Below, piece by piece: positions 8,912 through 18,289 of a DNA stretch of 64,000 bases. The translations under genes and the position numbers were made by a program. The stretch comes from Staphylococcus auricularis. Its GTDB lineage: Bacteria > Bacillota > Bacilli > Staphylococcales > Staphylococcaceae. Every line of letters begins with the position of its first letter. Position 1 is the stretch's first letter. The DNA lies in assembly GCF_001500315.1 (NCBI RefSeq), contig NZ_LLER01000020.1:124001-188000 (forward strand). Reading direction: 5' to 3'. A model generated the notes under the pieces. That model did not search any database, was not told the DNA's origin, and saw nothing but the letters and a program-made list of their open reading frames with translations.

Positions 8912-8940
8912 ATAATTTATGGAAACGCTTACTTAATCAA
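8912..8940 (-). promoter_or_regulatory. Perfect cre (CcpA site) in the micropeptide promoter
   Basis: ATGGAAACGCTTACT (8919-8933, plus-strand reading) fits the CcpA consensus WTGNAANCGNWNNCW at every fixed position. On the minus strand a possible -35 TTGATT (8935-8940) and a weak -10 (TAAATT, 8914-8919) flank or overlap it. Binding would therefore repress the minus-strand transcript when a preferred sugar is present. Confidence 0.65.
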
Positions 8941-9014
8941 AATAAATATATCATTTTTTGACGCCTAAAACAATGATTTATTTTATATAATAGATTTAAC
9001 AAACAATATAAAAT

Positions 9015-9058
9015 GCCCTTTAATGTATCATTATAGTTTCACAGATACATTAAAGGGC
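9015..9058 (-). terminator. Hairpin with perfect 15-bp stem downstream of fdh
   Basis: GCCCTTTAATGTATC (9015-9029) and GATACATTAAAGGGC (9044-9058) are exact complements around a 14-base loop. On the minus strand ATTTTATATTG follows, so it probably ends the fdh transcript about 180 bases after the stop. The 9059-9238 stretch shows only a weak ATTAACC/GGTTAAT repeat and no gene. Confidence 0.65.
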
Positions 9059-9238
9059 TGATCATTATTACTTAAACGCATGACTCTGTTTGAACTGTTA
9101 AGGGGATATAAGGGTAAAAGGGTTTAGTTTTTTGAGTCTCGTTATGATTTATGATTAACCTCTGTTGCTCAGCGGTTAATGTGATATTGGTATCATGCGT
9201 ATATATTCATGCATAGACGGTTTTACTGGTTAAGGGTT

Positions 9239-10264
9239 TTATTTCGCGTTATAACTTGCGCTAGAGATCTGACCGCCTGAAACAATCACGTCTTTGTCTT
9301 GGAAAGGTTCATTGTTAAAGAAGCGGGTCAAGATATCTTTGACACCTGCTTCAATACGTTCTTGGGCTTCTAATGTCATACCTGAATAGTGAACGGTCAT
9401 ACCATTTCGTGGCATTGAACGCCATGGATGATCTGCTGGAGCAGGTTGAGGGTACCAAACATCACCGGCATAACCTTGAATGTGTTCACTTTCTAAGTTT
9501 TTGACTAAATCATCTTTATTTACGATTTTACCTCTGGCAGTATTGACTAAGTAGCTGCCTTCTTTCATTTTACTTAATACATCATCGTTGAATAAATCTT
9601 CAGTTTCTGGTGTAAGTGGTGAATGAATCGTAATGGCATCACTCGTTTGTACAAGGGTGTCGAAATCTACGAATTGAGAGTGCTCAGTGTCTTGTTGATT
9701 GATCGGATCGTAGTGTTGTAATTTAACGTTAAATGGGACGAGACGATCAGCTACTAGTTGGCCAATACGTCCGAAACCAAAGATGCCGATGGTTTTATTT
9801 TGTAGTTCATGTGCATGATTACCTACTTGTGATAGTTTCCATTCACCTTCTTTAGCTTGGCGGTGACCTTCTTCATAGTTGCGTAGTAAGATTAATAAGT
9901 CCATCACTGCATGTTCAGCGACACTGACGGTATTACTACCTGTGACTTCAACGACACCGACATTGTTTTCGCTTGCCGCTTGTAAATCTACATGGTCTGA
10001 ACCAACCCCTGCAGTGATTGCGAGTTTAAGGTTAGGTGCTTGTTCAAGACGTTCTTTCGTCATGTATGCTGGATAGAATGGCGCACTGATCACGACATCC
10101 ATATCTGCCAAATGTTTATCTAAGTCTGCTTCTCCATCGTTTAAAATAACGAGTTCATGACCTTTGTCTTGAAAAAATGGTTTGAGGCCAATCGCTTTAT
10201 CGCTATTCAATAGTTGATTGTCTTGGCCTGCTTCAGCCTCTGGGAATAATGCTACAATTTTCAT
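9239..10264 (-). CDS. fdh: NAD-dependent formate dehydrogenase
   Basis: 341 residues of the D-2-hydroxyacid dehydrogenase superfamily. Details match the metal-free formate dehydrogenases of plants and yeasts: PQPAPADHPWRSM followed by MTVHYSGMTLEAQER, which carries the catalytic His. The NAD-binding loop is GIFGFGRIGQLVADRL (GxGxxG), and ITAGVGSDHVDLQAA lies in the catalytic domain. It oxidises formate to CO2 with reduction of NAD+ in the cytoplasm. A GGAGTG precedes the ATG. It lies downstream of an MpsC-like gene on the same strand, separated by 234 bases holding two RNA hairpins. S. aureus has an fdh elsewhere, as I recall, so this position is unusual. Confidence 0.92.
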   Translation of the reverse strand: MKIVALFPEAEAGQDNQLLNSDKAIGLKPFFQDKGHELVILNDGEADLDKHLADMDVVISAPFYPAYMTKERLEQAPNLKLAITAGVGSDHVDLQAASENNVGVVEVTGSNTVSVAEHAVMDLLILLRNYEEGHRQAKEGEWKLSQVGNHAHELQNKTIGIFGFGRIGQLVADRLVPFNVKLQHYDPINQQDTEHSQFVDFDTLVQTSDAITIHSPLTPETEDLFNDDVLSKMKEGSYLVNTARGKIVNKDDLVKNLESEHIQGYAGDVWYPQPAPADHPWRSMPRNGMTVHYSGMTLEAQERIEAGVKDILTRFFNNEPFQDKDVIVSGGQISSASYNAK

Positions 10265-10340
10265 ACATAAAACACTCCTTCATATAAAGATTTATTGTTT
10301 AGTTAGGACGTAATGGACGCTGTGACATGATTAGAAAATA

Positions 10341-10448
10341 CAAAAATACCCGATGCGTTTTGTACGTACCACCTCCTTTAAATGGCATGAATCAAGCGTC
10401 TGTTGATTAAGCATTTAGCAGAAGGGAGTAGCATACAAGCACCGGGTA
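10341..10448 (-). ncRNA. Structured RNA element with terminator-like end upstream of fdh
   Basis: Read on the minus strand, ACCCGGTGC (10447-10439) pairs with GCATCGGGT (10356-10348) with one G-U pair. A second helix of about 7 bp, TTGTATG with CGTACAA, continues it. The middle folds further: a CTACTCCCTT arm faces AAAGGAGGTGG, and AATCAA faces TTGATT. The tail is TATTTTTGTATTTT. The whole is a ~105-nt hairpin that buries a perfect anti-16S sequence, AAAGGAGGTG, with no start codon at working distance. It could be an attenuator of fdh or a free sRNA. It matches no riboswitch I recognise. Confidence 0.4.
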
Positions 10449-10462
10449 CTCTATACCAATCC

Positions 10463-10491
10463 CTATATTGAAAATGTTCATTTCAATATAG
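10463..10491 (-). other. Hairpin directly after the mpsC-like gene
   Basis: CTATATTGAAA (10463-10473) and TTTCAATATAG (10481-10491) form a perfect 11-bp stem with a 7-base loop, starting 8 bases after the stop. No U-run follows on the minus strand, so it looks like a 3'-end stabiliser or processing site rather than a terminator. Confidence 0.5.
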
Positions 10492-10498
10492 CTATGTG

Positions 10499-10957
10499 TT
10501 ATTCTTCTATATTTTGATCGAAGACGAAGATTGAAACGACTTCATCGTCTTCAAGTGAGATATCTGTAAATAATTTCACGAATTTTGCACCAACGAGTTC
10601 TTCCATCTCTGTGGGAGGCTCTTTTTGATACAATGCTTTGATTTCTTCTGTTCTACCGTATTTCAGCATACTTTCGAAATCTTTATTTTGTAAGTAAAAG
10701 TTTTCTACTTTACTCAAACTGCCAGTCATGTGAGCGATAGCCCAATTATCTTTGAAGAACACCTTTATCGTGTCTGGGCCTTTACCGATATAAGCTTTAC
10801 GGTATTTGCGCACGAGGTTGGCAAAGGTTTGAACTTTGTCTGAGTTTGCGATGTGCTCACCCCATTTAATTCTTACTGATTTTGGTTTCACTAAGAATTC
10901 TATTTCATCATAATCCGTTTTTAATGATATGAAAAGCGTTTTGCTTAAGTGACTCAT
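10499..10957 (-). CDS. MpsC/DUF2294-family protein (YbcI-like)
   Basis: 152 residues, soluble. The core RKYRKAYIGKGPDTIKVFFK, the following AHMTGSLSKVEN and the C-terminal DISLEDDEVVSIFVFD fit the DUF2294 family (Pfam name MpsC). Its B. subtilis member YbcI is encoded with bicarbonate-uptake-type genes, and MpsC belongs to the staphylococcal MpsABC bicarbonate/membrane-potential system. About 45 residues precede the core. No Shine-Dalgarno is visible before the ATG. It lies 45 bases after tarH on the same strand and just upstream of fdh. A link to CO2/bicarbonate handling is an inference from family and neighbour. Confidence 0.7.
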   Translation of the reverse strand: MSHLSKTLFISLKTDYDEIEFLVKPKSVRIKWGEHIANSDKVQTFANLVRKYRKAYIGKGPDTIKVFFKDNWAIAHMTGSLSKVENFYLQNKDFESMLKYGRTEEIKALYQKEPPTEMEELVGAKFVKLFTDISLEDDEVVSIFVFDQNIEE

Positions 10958-11002
10958 TCATTTTCAAAATTATAAATTGAAAATAAACACGTTATCTAAT
11001 TT

Positions 11003-12067
<1,065 letters not shown>

Positions 12068-12116
12068 AGAAAAAAACAAAGCAGCGCATATTTCAGTCGA
12101 AAGTGTGGTTTATTAA

Positions 12117-12917
12117 ATGAAAGCAGTTTGGACTGTTCTAAAGGAACATGTAAAGAACTTTTATCTTATTCAAAGATTAGCCCAGTTCCAAATCAAAATT
12201 GAAAACACGAATAACTATCTGGGCTCAGCATGGGAAGTCATCAACCCAGCAATGCAAATCCTCGTTTATTGGTTTGTATTCGGTTTGGGGTTCCGTCAAA
12301 ATCAGCCCATCCATGGCATTGATTTTATCTATTGGCTGTTAGTCGGTATCAGCATGTGGTTCTTTGTGAACCAAGGTGTACTCGAAGGGGCTAAAGCGAT
12401 TACGATGAAATACAACCAAGTTGCTAAGATGAACTTCCCGTTATCGATCATTCCAACGTATATCGTTACAAGTCGATTCTACGGCCATATCGCATTGTTA
12501 ATCGTCATCATGATTATCTGTGCGTTCGCAGGTTATCCGCCGACAATCTATGCGGTACAGTTACTTATTTATGTCCCATTCGCATTCTTGTTAACGGCAT
12601 CCATTGCCCTCGTCACATCGACATTAGGGGTTATCATTCGCGATACCCAAATGGCGTTACAAGCATTTATGCGTATCGTCTTTTACGTTTCTTCTATATT
12701 ATTCTTACCTCCAGAAGGGATTGTGAAAGATATCGTTCAATTGAACCCAGTCTACTTCTTAGCAGAGTCTTATCGTTCTGCGATACTTTATCACGAGTGG
12801 TGCTTTATCGAACATTGGGAACTATTTGTATACAATATCTGTATTGTTGTCGTGTTATTTGTACTCGGTTCAATCCTTCACATGCGCTATCGTGATCATT
12901 TTGCAGACTTTATGTAA
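12117..12917 (+). CDS. tarG: Teichoic acid exporter permease TarG
   Basis: 266 residues of the ABC-2 polysaccharide exporter type with six membrane helices. FKNFYLIQRLA-like N-terminus (VKNFYLIQRLAQFQIKIENT), NYLGSAWEVINPAMQILVYW and the C-terminal HMRYRDHFADFM are near-identical to S. aureus TarG. It forms the channel of the TarGH wall teichoic acid flippase, the target of targocil-type inhibitors in S. aureus. The ribosome site is weak (GTGG). A terminator separates it from tarB. Confidence 0.95.
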   Translation: MKAVWTVLKEHVKNFYLIQRLAQFQIKIENTNNYLGSAWEVINPAMQILVYWFVFGLGFRQNQPIHGIDFIYWLLVGISMWFFVNQGVLEGAKAITMKYNQVAKMNFPLSIIPTYIVTSRFYGHIALLIVIMIICAFAGYPPTIYAVQLLIYVPFAFLLTASIALVTSTLGVIIRDTQMALQAFMRIVFYVSSILFLPPEGIVKDIVQLNPVYFLAESYRSAILYHEWCFIEHWELFVYNICIVVVLFVLGSILHMRYRDHFADFM

Positions 12918-12943
12918 CAAACAAAATTCAATCAATCGGAGAC

Positions 12944-12982
12944 AGACATACCGTCGCTTTGTGGTGAGGGTATGTCTTTTTG
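12944..12982 (+). terminator. Terminator after tarG
   Basis: AGACATACC (12944-12952) pairs perfectly with GGTATGTCT (12969-12977), followed by TTTTT. tarB therefore has its own promoter; a TATAAT at 13070-13075 is the likely -10. Confidence 0.8.
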
Positions 12983-13160
12983 TATGGTTGCGTACTGTGT
13001 GTCATTTTCTTTTGTAAAATAATAGTCGCAAAAGACTTCGTTTTTCTATAATTCAGCGTGTGAACAAGCTATAATGTATAGTGATTTCATGCAAAAGTAG
13101 GGGCCTACATCATATGATGAATGAAACGGCGTGAACTTTTGTAGATGAGTGGTGAAAACA

Positions 13161-14258
13161 ATGAGACAACTGATTAAACAAACGTATTTAACGATTATTC
13201 GTATATTAAATGTGATTTTCTATATGAATCGTATTAAACCGCAACACATTGTGGTTATGATGACCTTTCCAGAAGATGTATTACCGATCATTCGTGAACT
13301 CGATCAACGTGGATATCGACTTTCGGTCATCGCAAAGAGCAAAGATCGTGCATTGTTAACTCCTTTTAAGCAAGTGACTTATGTTCCAGCGGGTAACAAA
13401 CAGGTTTTTAAACAGGTGAAAGTATTGAGTTCATCAAGTGTGATCATTATCGATACGTATTATTTACTCCTCGGTGGTTTTCATAAGAAAAAAGGACAAA
13501 CTGTGATCCAAACCTGGCATGCAGCTGGCGCGTTGAAATACTTTGGTCTAAAGGATCATCAAGTAGATTTAAATAACCCACGTATGGTGAAACAATACCG
13601 CAGCGTGTATGATACGACAGATTATTATCTCGTAGGCGGAGAACCTATGGCAACGTGTTTCAGAGAAGCGTTCGAAGTCAATGATGACCACATTTTACGC
13701 ATAGGATTACCGCGGTTGGTTCCTTACTGTAAAATGGATGTTATGGCTGAACAACAACGATTGAAAGCCACGCATGGTATAGCAGGTCCGTTAGCTATAT
13801 ACGTACCGACATATAGGGAACACCAACAAGCCAATCGATCCATTGATCCTGAACAGTTGCACGCTACCTTACCAGAATTTACAATCATCAATAAACGTCA
13901 TCCTGCTGTTGCAGATCAAGCGCAAACAACTATTTCTTTACAAGAACTCATGACGATGGCAGATTTGATTATCACAGATTACAGTTCATTAGCGATTGAA
14001 GCGAGTTTATTAAATAAACCGGTATTATTTTATGTATATGATGAAGCAGATTACGATAGAGAACGTGGATTGAATCACTATTATCAAGCTATTCCTGAAC
14101 AATATAAAGCTTATGATACTGTGCAATTGTTTGAGAAATTGACGCATTTTACTCATCATGGGAATCAATGGAAGCCATTATTTAAAGATTGGCATACGTA
14201 TAATAGTAGACACAGTCTAGCGCAGTTAATTGCGTTTATAGAAAGGATTACGGTGTAA
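13161..14258 (+). CDS. tarB: CDP-glycerol:ManNAc-GlcNAc glycerophosphotransferase TarB
   Basis: 365 residues from the ATG at 13161; an alternative GTG at 13149 adds four residues. Motifs of the glycerophosphotransferase family are present: TWHAAGALKYFGLK, LAIYVPTYRE and IITDYSSLAIEASLLNKPV. TarB adds the first glycerol-3-phosphate to the ManNAc-GlcNAc-PP-undecaprenol primer, after TarA. Two bases separate it from tarX, so the two are co-translated. Confidence 0.93.
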   Translation: MRQLIKQTYLTIIRILNVIFYMNRIKPQHIVVMMTFPEDVLPIIRELDQRGYRLSVIAKSKDRALLTPFKQVTYVPAGNKQVFKQVKVLSSSSVIIIDTYYLLLGGFHKKKGQTVIQTWHAAGALKYFGLKDHQVDLNNPRMVKQYRSVYDTTDYYLVGGEPMATCFREAFEVNDDHILRIGLPRLVPYCKMDVMAEQQRLKATHGIAGPLAIYVPTYREHQQANRSIDPEQLHATLPEFTIINKRHPAVADQAQTTISLQELMTMADLIITDYSSLAIEASLLNKPVLFYVYDEADYDRERGLNHYYQAIPEQYKAYDTVQLFEKLTHFTHHGNQWKPLFKDWHTYNSRHSLAQLIAFIERITV

Positions 14259-14260
14259 TA

Positions 14261-15319
14261 ATGAAAATTTCAATAATCATTCCTGTATACAATGCAGCCG
14301 ATACCATATATAGAACGGTGCACTCAATCGATACGAAACGAGATACGGAGATTATATGTATAAACGACGGTTCAACAGATGAAACGGCTGACCGATTAGA
14401 GACATTGAAGCAACAATTTCCAACTATGAAAGTGATTCATCAAGAAAATCAAGGTGCAGCAGCGAGTCGAAATAAAGGCTTGAGTCACATGACCGGAGAT
14501 GCGTTCATGTTTATCGATGCAGATGATGAATTTTTAACGAGTCGTATTGATTTAATGGCTGATGCATTTGAAGAAGATTCCAATATAGACATTGTGGTGG
14601 GTCAGCTCGGACGAGATTATCACGGAGAATGGAAAGCCATACCGACGCATCAACCTATTCAAAAACATGAAAAAGTGACATTCGCTCAGTGTCCTGAATT
14701 ACTCCAATCTATTGGCCCAGGGGCTAAATTGTTTGATGCAAAATTGAATGATTTACGTTTCGATACAGATGTCGTGTTTTGTGAAGAACATACATTTATG
14801 ACCCAAGCCTATAAACGCGCGAGTGATATACAACTGTTACCACAAGTCGTTTACGGCTATAATCAACAATCAGGTTCTGTGACGGAGCAGCGTGTCGACC
14901 GTTTCCATGATTATATGAAAGATGCGTTAAAAGTAAGAAAACGTGTGATGGATGCGCTGATGTTATTAGACTTACGCTTATATTATAGTTATCGCATGGA
15001 TGAACTGATCGTGAGTTACTTAATTCAAGGCTACTTAACCGCCCATTCAACTCTGTCACAAGAGATTATCGATGACGTGACGGAATATATCGAAGCGATG
15101 CAACATACCGATTATGATGGGGGTGCCTTATTTCGCATTGTAAAAGCAGTCGAACAAGCCGGCACCGGATGGACAAAGTCAATTTATGAAGAGTGGCAAC
15201 AAACGTTAATCGGTGTAGGCATTAAACGCCCTCAATATTATATCTTTAAAGCGAAAGTATTACCAAAACGGTTAAATTATAAAGGAAAAACACAATTGAA
15301 GCGGCGCTTTAAAAAGTAG
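14261..15319 (+). CDS. tagX: Glycosyltransferase family 2 protein of the teichoic acid cluster (TarX/TagX)
   Basis: 352 residues. GT-A fold signatures SIIIPVYNAADTI, CINDGSTDET and FIDADDEF (DxD) occupy the first ~100 residues; a helical tail ends in a basic LKRRFKK. The position between tarB and tarD is conserved in staphylococci. Its exact role in teichoic acid synthesis is not established. Confidence 0.88.
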   Translation: MKISIIIPVYNAADTIYRTVHSIDTKRDTEIICINDGSTDETADRLETLKQQFPTMKVIHQENQGAAASRNKGLSHMTGDAFMFIDADDEFLTSRIDLMADAFEEDSNIDIVVGQLGRDYHGEWKAIPTHQPIQKHEKVTFAQCPELLQSIGPGAKLFDAKLNDLRFDTDVVFCEEHTFMTQAYKRASDIQLLPQVVYGYNQQSGSVTEQRVDRFHDYMKDALKVRKRVMDALMLLDLRLYYSYRMDELIVSYLIQGYLTAHSTLSQEIIDDVTEYIEAMQHTDYDGGALFRIVKAVEQAGTGWTKSIYEEWQQTLIGVGIKRPQYYIFKAKVLPKRLNYKGKTQLKRRFKK

Positions 15320-15417
15320 AAATGAGTCTCTGTATATTTGCTAGACGGCATGAAGGTTCTGTGCTAAGATGTTAAGAAATTGTAAACATCCGCAGATAAA
15401 GGAGATAAAACAGAACG

Positions 15418-15816
15418 ATGAAACGTGTCATAACATATGGAACGTATGACCTTTTACATTATGGACATATCGAATTATTACGAAGAGCAAGAGAAATGGG
15501 CGATTACCTCGTTGTCGCATTATCTACAGATGAATTTAATCGAATTAAAAACAAAAAATCTTATTATAACTATGAACAACGCAAAATGATGCTCGAATCC
15601 ATTCGCTATGTTGATTTAGTCATACCCGAATCGAACTGGGACCAAAAGCCCCAAGATGTCGAGACGTATGATATTGATATCTTCGTTATGGGTCACGATT
15701 GGGAAGGCGAATTTGATTTTCTCAAAGATCAGTGTGAAGTGATTTATTTAAACCGTACAGAAGGTATTTCAACAACACAAATCAAACGCGAATTATACGG
15801 AGAAAATGCGAGATAG
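15418..15816 (+). CDS. tarD: Glycerol-3-phosphate cytidylyltransferase TarD
   Basis: 132 residues, the usual length. Nucleotidyltransferase motifs TYGTYDLLHYGHIELL (HxGH) and RTEGISTTQIKRE are intact. It makes CDP-glycerol for TarB/TarF-type polymerases. AAAGGAG lies 15 bases before the ATG. A 98-base gap after tagX may hold its own promoter. A terminator follows. Confidence 0.95.
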   Translation: MKRVITYGTYDLLHYGHIELLRRAREMGDYLVVALSTDEFNRIKNKKSYYNYEQRKMMLESIRYVDLVIPESNWDQKPQDVETYDIDIFVMGHDWEGEFDFLKDQCEVIYLNRTEGISTTQIKRELYGENAR

Positions 15817-15839
15817 TTTAGTATCAAATCGACGAATAT

Positions 15840-15890
15840 CCCCACGATATAGGGTGAAACTTAAACCTATATTGTGGGGTGTTTTGTTTT
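15840..15890 (+). terminator. Terminator after tarD
   Basis: CCCCACGATATAGG (15840-15853) and CCTATATTGTGGGG (15866-15879) pair with one G-U, followed by TGTTTTGTTTT. No further gene lies before abcA at 16183; S. aureus has pbp4 here. Confidence 0.85.
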
Positions 15891-16182
15891 AGAAAGATGT
15901 TGTATATGATGAACGCAATTAGATGAATAAATGATTTCTATCTTCATCTGCTTTTAGATAACGTTAGTTTTGTTTCAATAAAAGGTGTTATAATCAAAAT
16001 GACAAAAAAGGATGTGTCTACATAGGAACATCTCGTTATCCCATACCTCTAATTCTTTATGATGTTGAAAAGATCAATGAAAGATAATTGAGAGAGCAAG
16101 AATGAACGTATATTTTTGAATACATATCTGATCTTTAATATAAGGAAATGAGGAAAGAAAAATAAATAAGAGAGGTTACACA

Positions 16183-17913
16183 ATGAAACAACAGAATCCT
16201 TTGTTCTTTTTATTTAAGAAATTTAAGTGGCCTAAAGGGTTAATTATAACGGCTGTTATTATTTCTTCATTAGGAAGCTTCTCTGGGCTACTCGTACCAT
16301 TATTTACCGGGAAATTAGTTGATAATTTTTCTTTTTCCGATATCAATGGCACGTTTATCGTTGGTTTTGCCGTTGTATTTATTCTGAATACCATTTTAAG
16401 TGGGCTAGGTATTTATCTATTAAGTAAAATAGGTGAAAAAATTATATACGCGATTCGTTCAGTATTATGGCAACATATTATTCATCTTCGTATGCCATTC
16501 TTCGACCAAAATGAAAGTGGTCAACTGATGAGTCGTTTAACGGATGATACGAAAGAAATTAATAATTTCATTTCGCAAAAGTTACCGACATTATTCCCGT
16601 CCGTGATTACATTGATTGGTTCTTTAATCATGTTATTTGTCATGGATTGGAAAATGACTTTACTCACATTCATCACGATCCCGGTTTTCGTGTTGATCAT
16701 GATTCCGCTTGGTAAAGTCATGCAGAAGATTTCTACTCAAACACAAAGTGAAACAGCTAATTTTAGTGGGCTGCTCGGTCGTGTATTGACTGAAATGCGT
16801 TTAGTCAAAGTATCGAATACGGAAGGCTTAGAACTAAAAAAAGCGCACGATAATTTAGATGAAATTTATAAACTTGGATTAAAACAAGCGAAAATTGCGG
16901 CAGTCATTCAGCCTATATCAGGACTCATTATGCTATTTACGATAGCGATCATCCTTGGATTTGGTGCGATTCGCATTGCTTCAGGCGCGATTACAGCAGG
17001 GACATTAATCGCTATGATTTTCTATGTACTTCAATTGTCAGTGCCTCTCGTGGAATTATCGACGTTAATCACAGATTATAAACGTGCAGTAGGGGCAAGT
17101 AGTCGTATTTATGAAATTATGAATGAACCCAAAGAAACAATTGAACTTAAAAATCCGACACCATCAAGTGACGTCAAAGATGGTAGCCTTCGTTTTGATG
17201 ATGTGAACTTCAAGTATGATGTCACACCTATTTTAAAAAATGTGTCGTTTGAAATCTTGCCGAACAAAGTGACAGCATTCGTCGGTCCTTCAGGGTCAGG
17301 TAAGAGTACGATCTTCAATGTGATTGAACGAATGTATGAGATTGAGTCAGGATCGATTACATATGCGGATCGTTCGATTTATGACATTCCGCTAGCTGCT
17401 TGGCGTCATAAAATCGGTTATGTCATGCAATCTAATGCCATGATGAATGGTACAATAAGAGATAACATTTTATACGGAATCAATCGCGAAGTTTCTGATG
17501 ACGAACTCATCGAGTATACCAAACTCGCCAACTGTCATGACTTTATCGAACAGTTTGATGAGGGGTATGACACAGTCGTCGGAGAACGTGGATTGAAACT
17601 ATCTGGCGGGCAACGTCAACGTATAGATATTGCGCGTAGTTTCATTAAAAATCCTAATATCTTGTTATTGGATGAAGCAACGGCCAATTTAGATAGTGAA
17701 AGCGAACGTAAAATTCAAGATGCACTTGAAACATTAATGAAAGGACGTACCACAGTCGTCATTGCGCACCGACTTTCTACTATTAAAAAGGCTGAACAAA
17801 TCATATTTATCGATCAAGGTGAAGTGACGGGTGTAGGTACACACCAAGGCTTGATGGCCTCACACGAAAAATATCAACAATTTGTCGAAACACAGAATTT
17901 AACAGAAGAGTGA
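16183..17913 (+). CDS. abcA: ABC exporter AbcA (multidrug/peptide exporter)
   Basis: 576 residues, a half-size exporter. Six membrane helices (to about 310) precede one nucleotide-binding domain with Walker A GPSGSGKST, signature LSGGQRQR, Walker B ILLLDEATANLD and H-loop AHRLST. Identity to S. aureus AbcA is obvious along its length (KQQNPLFFLFKKFKWP start). AbcA exports phenol-soluble modulins and affects beta-lactam tolerance and autolysis in S. aureus, under MgrA control. There it is divergent from pbp4; here the upstream space is 367 bases and contains no pbp4. Confidence 0.93.
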   Translation: MKQQNPLFFLFKKFKWPKGLIITAVIISSLGSFSGLLVPLFTGKLVDNFSFSDINGTFIVGFAVVFILNTILSGLGIYLLSKIGEKIIYAIRSVLWQHIIHLRMPFFDQNESGQLMSRLTDDTKEINNFISQKLPTLFPSVITLIGSLIMLFVMDWKMTLLTFITIPVFVLIMIPLGKVMQKISTQTQSETANFSGLLGRVLTEMRLVKVSNTEGLELKKAHDNLDEIYKLGLKQAKIAAVIQPISGLIMLFTIAIILGFGAIRIASGAITAGTLIAMIFYVLQLSVPLVELSTLITDYKRAVGASSRIYEIMNEPKETIELKNPTPSSDVKDGSLRFDDVNFKYDVTPILKNVSFEILPNKVTAFVGPSGSGKSTIFNVIERMYEIESGSITYADRSIYDIPLAAWRHKIGYVMQSNAMMNGTIRDNILYGINREVSDDELIEYTKLANCHDFIEQFDEGYDTVVGERGLKLSGGQRQRIDIARSFIKNPNILLLDEATANLDSESERKIQDALETLMKGRTTVVIAHRLSTIKKAEQIIFIDQGEVTGVGTHQGLMASHEKYQQFVETQNLTEE

Positions 17914-18065
17914 GGATTAACAAAGGTATCCCCGAAAATCAATAGAAACTTTTTCATATTGGAGCTCCTTTGAGTTATAAAAGTTAATCTATATTATTGT
18001 TGTATGCTTCATTAACATAACATAATAACCGTTCATTATTGATGAGAACGTAATTAAATTGTCAT

Positions 18066-18116
18066 AAATACGAACATAAAATTGTTATTTTGTTTGAATG
18101 TCCGTCGTGTTATAAT
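18066..18116 (+). promoter_or_regulatory. Candidate PurR operator and promoter of nupC
   Basis: AAATACGAACATA (18066-18078) resembles the PurBox core (CGAAC). An inverted partial copy, TTTTGTTTGAAT (18088-18099), lies at typical PurBox spacing. A TATAAT (18111-18116) follows, so the boxes overlap the -35 region. NupC imports nucleosides, which makes purine control reasonable. The second half-site is degenerate, so this is tentative. The 376-bp gap 17914-18289 shows no gene. Confidence 0.35.
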
Positions 18117-18289
18117 AGTTGAGTGAGTTTGAGAGAGAAAAAATCATCGTTGTCATTCACATTTATATCAACTTTCATCATTAGAGATAGTCTAAGTACT
18201 TCTTTAACTCATAATGCAATACATATCGTTGTTACTTGTTTTATTGATTAACTTCAATTTTTTGAAAAAAGAATGGTGGGAAAAAACAC

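Noticed and set aside
10341-10448. T-box riboswitch, suggested by GGAGGTGGTACGTAC
   Set aside because: The T-box core (AGGGTGGNACCGCG) is not matched, no Stem I specifier structure precedes it, and the gene downstream is not a tRNA synthetase or amino-acid gene.
12826-13017. 63-codon frame across the tarG end and terminator
   Set aside because: Shadow of tarG extended into the terminator hairpin.
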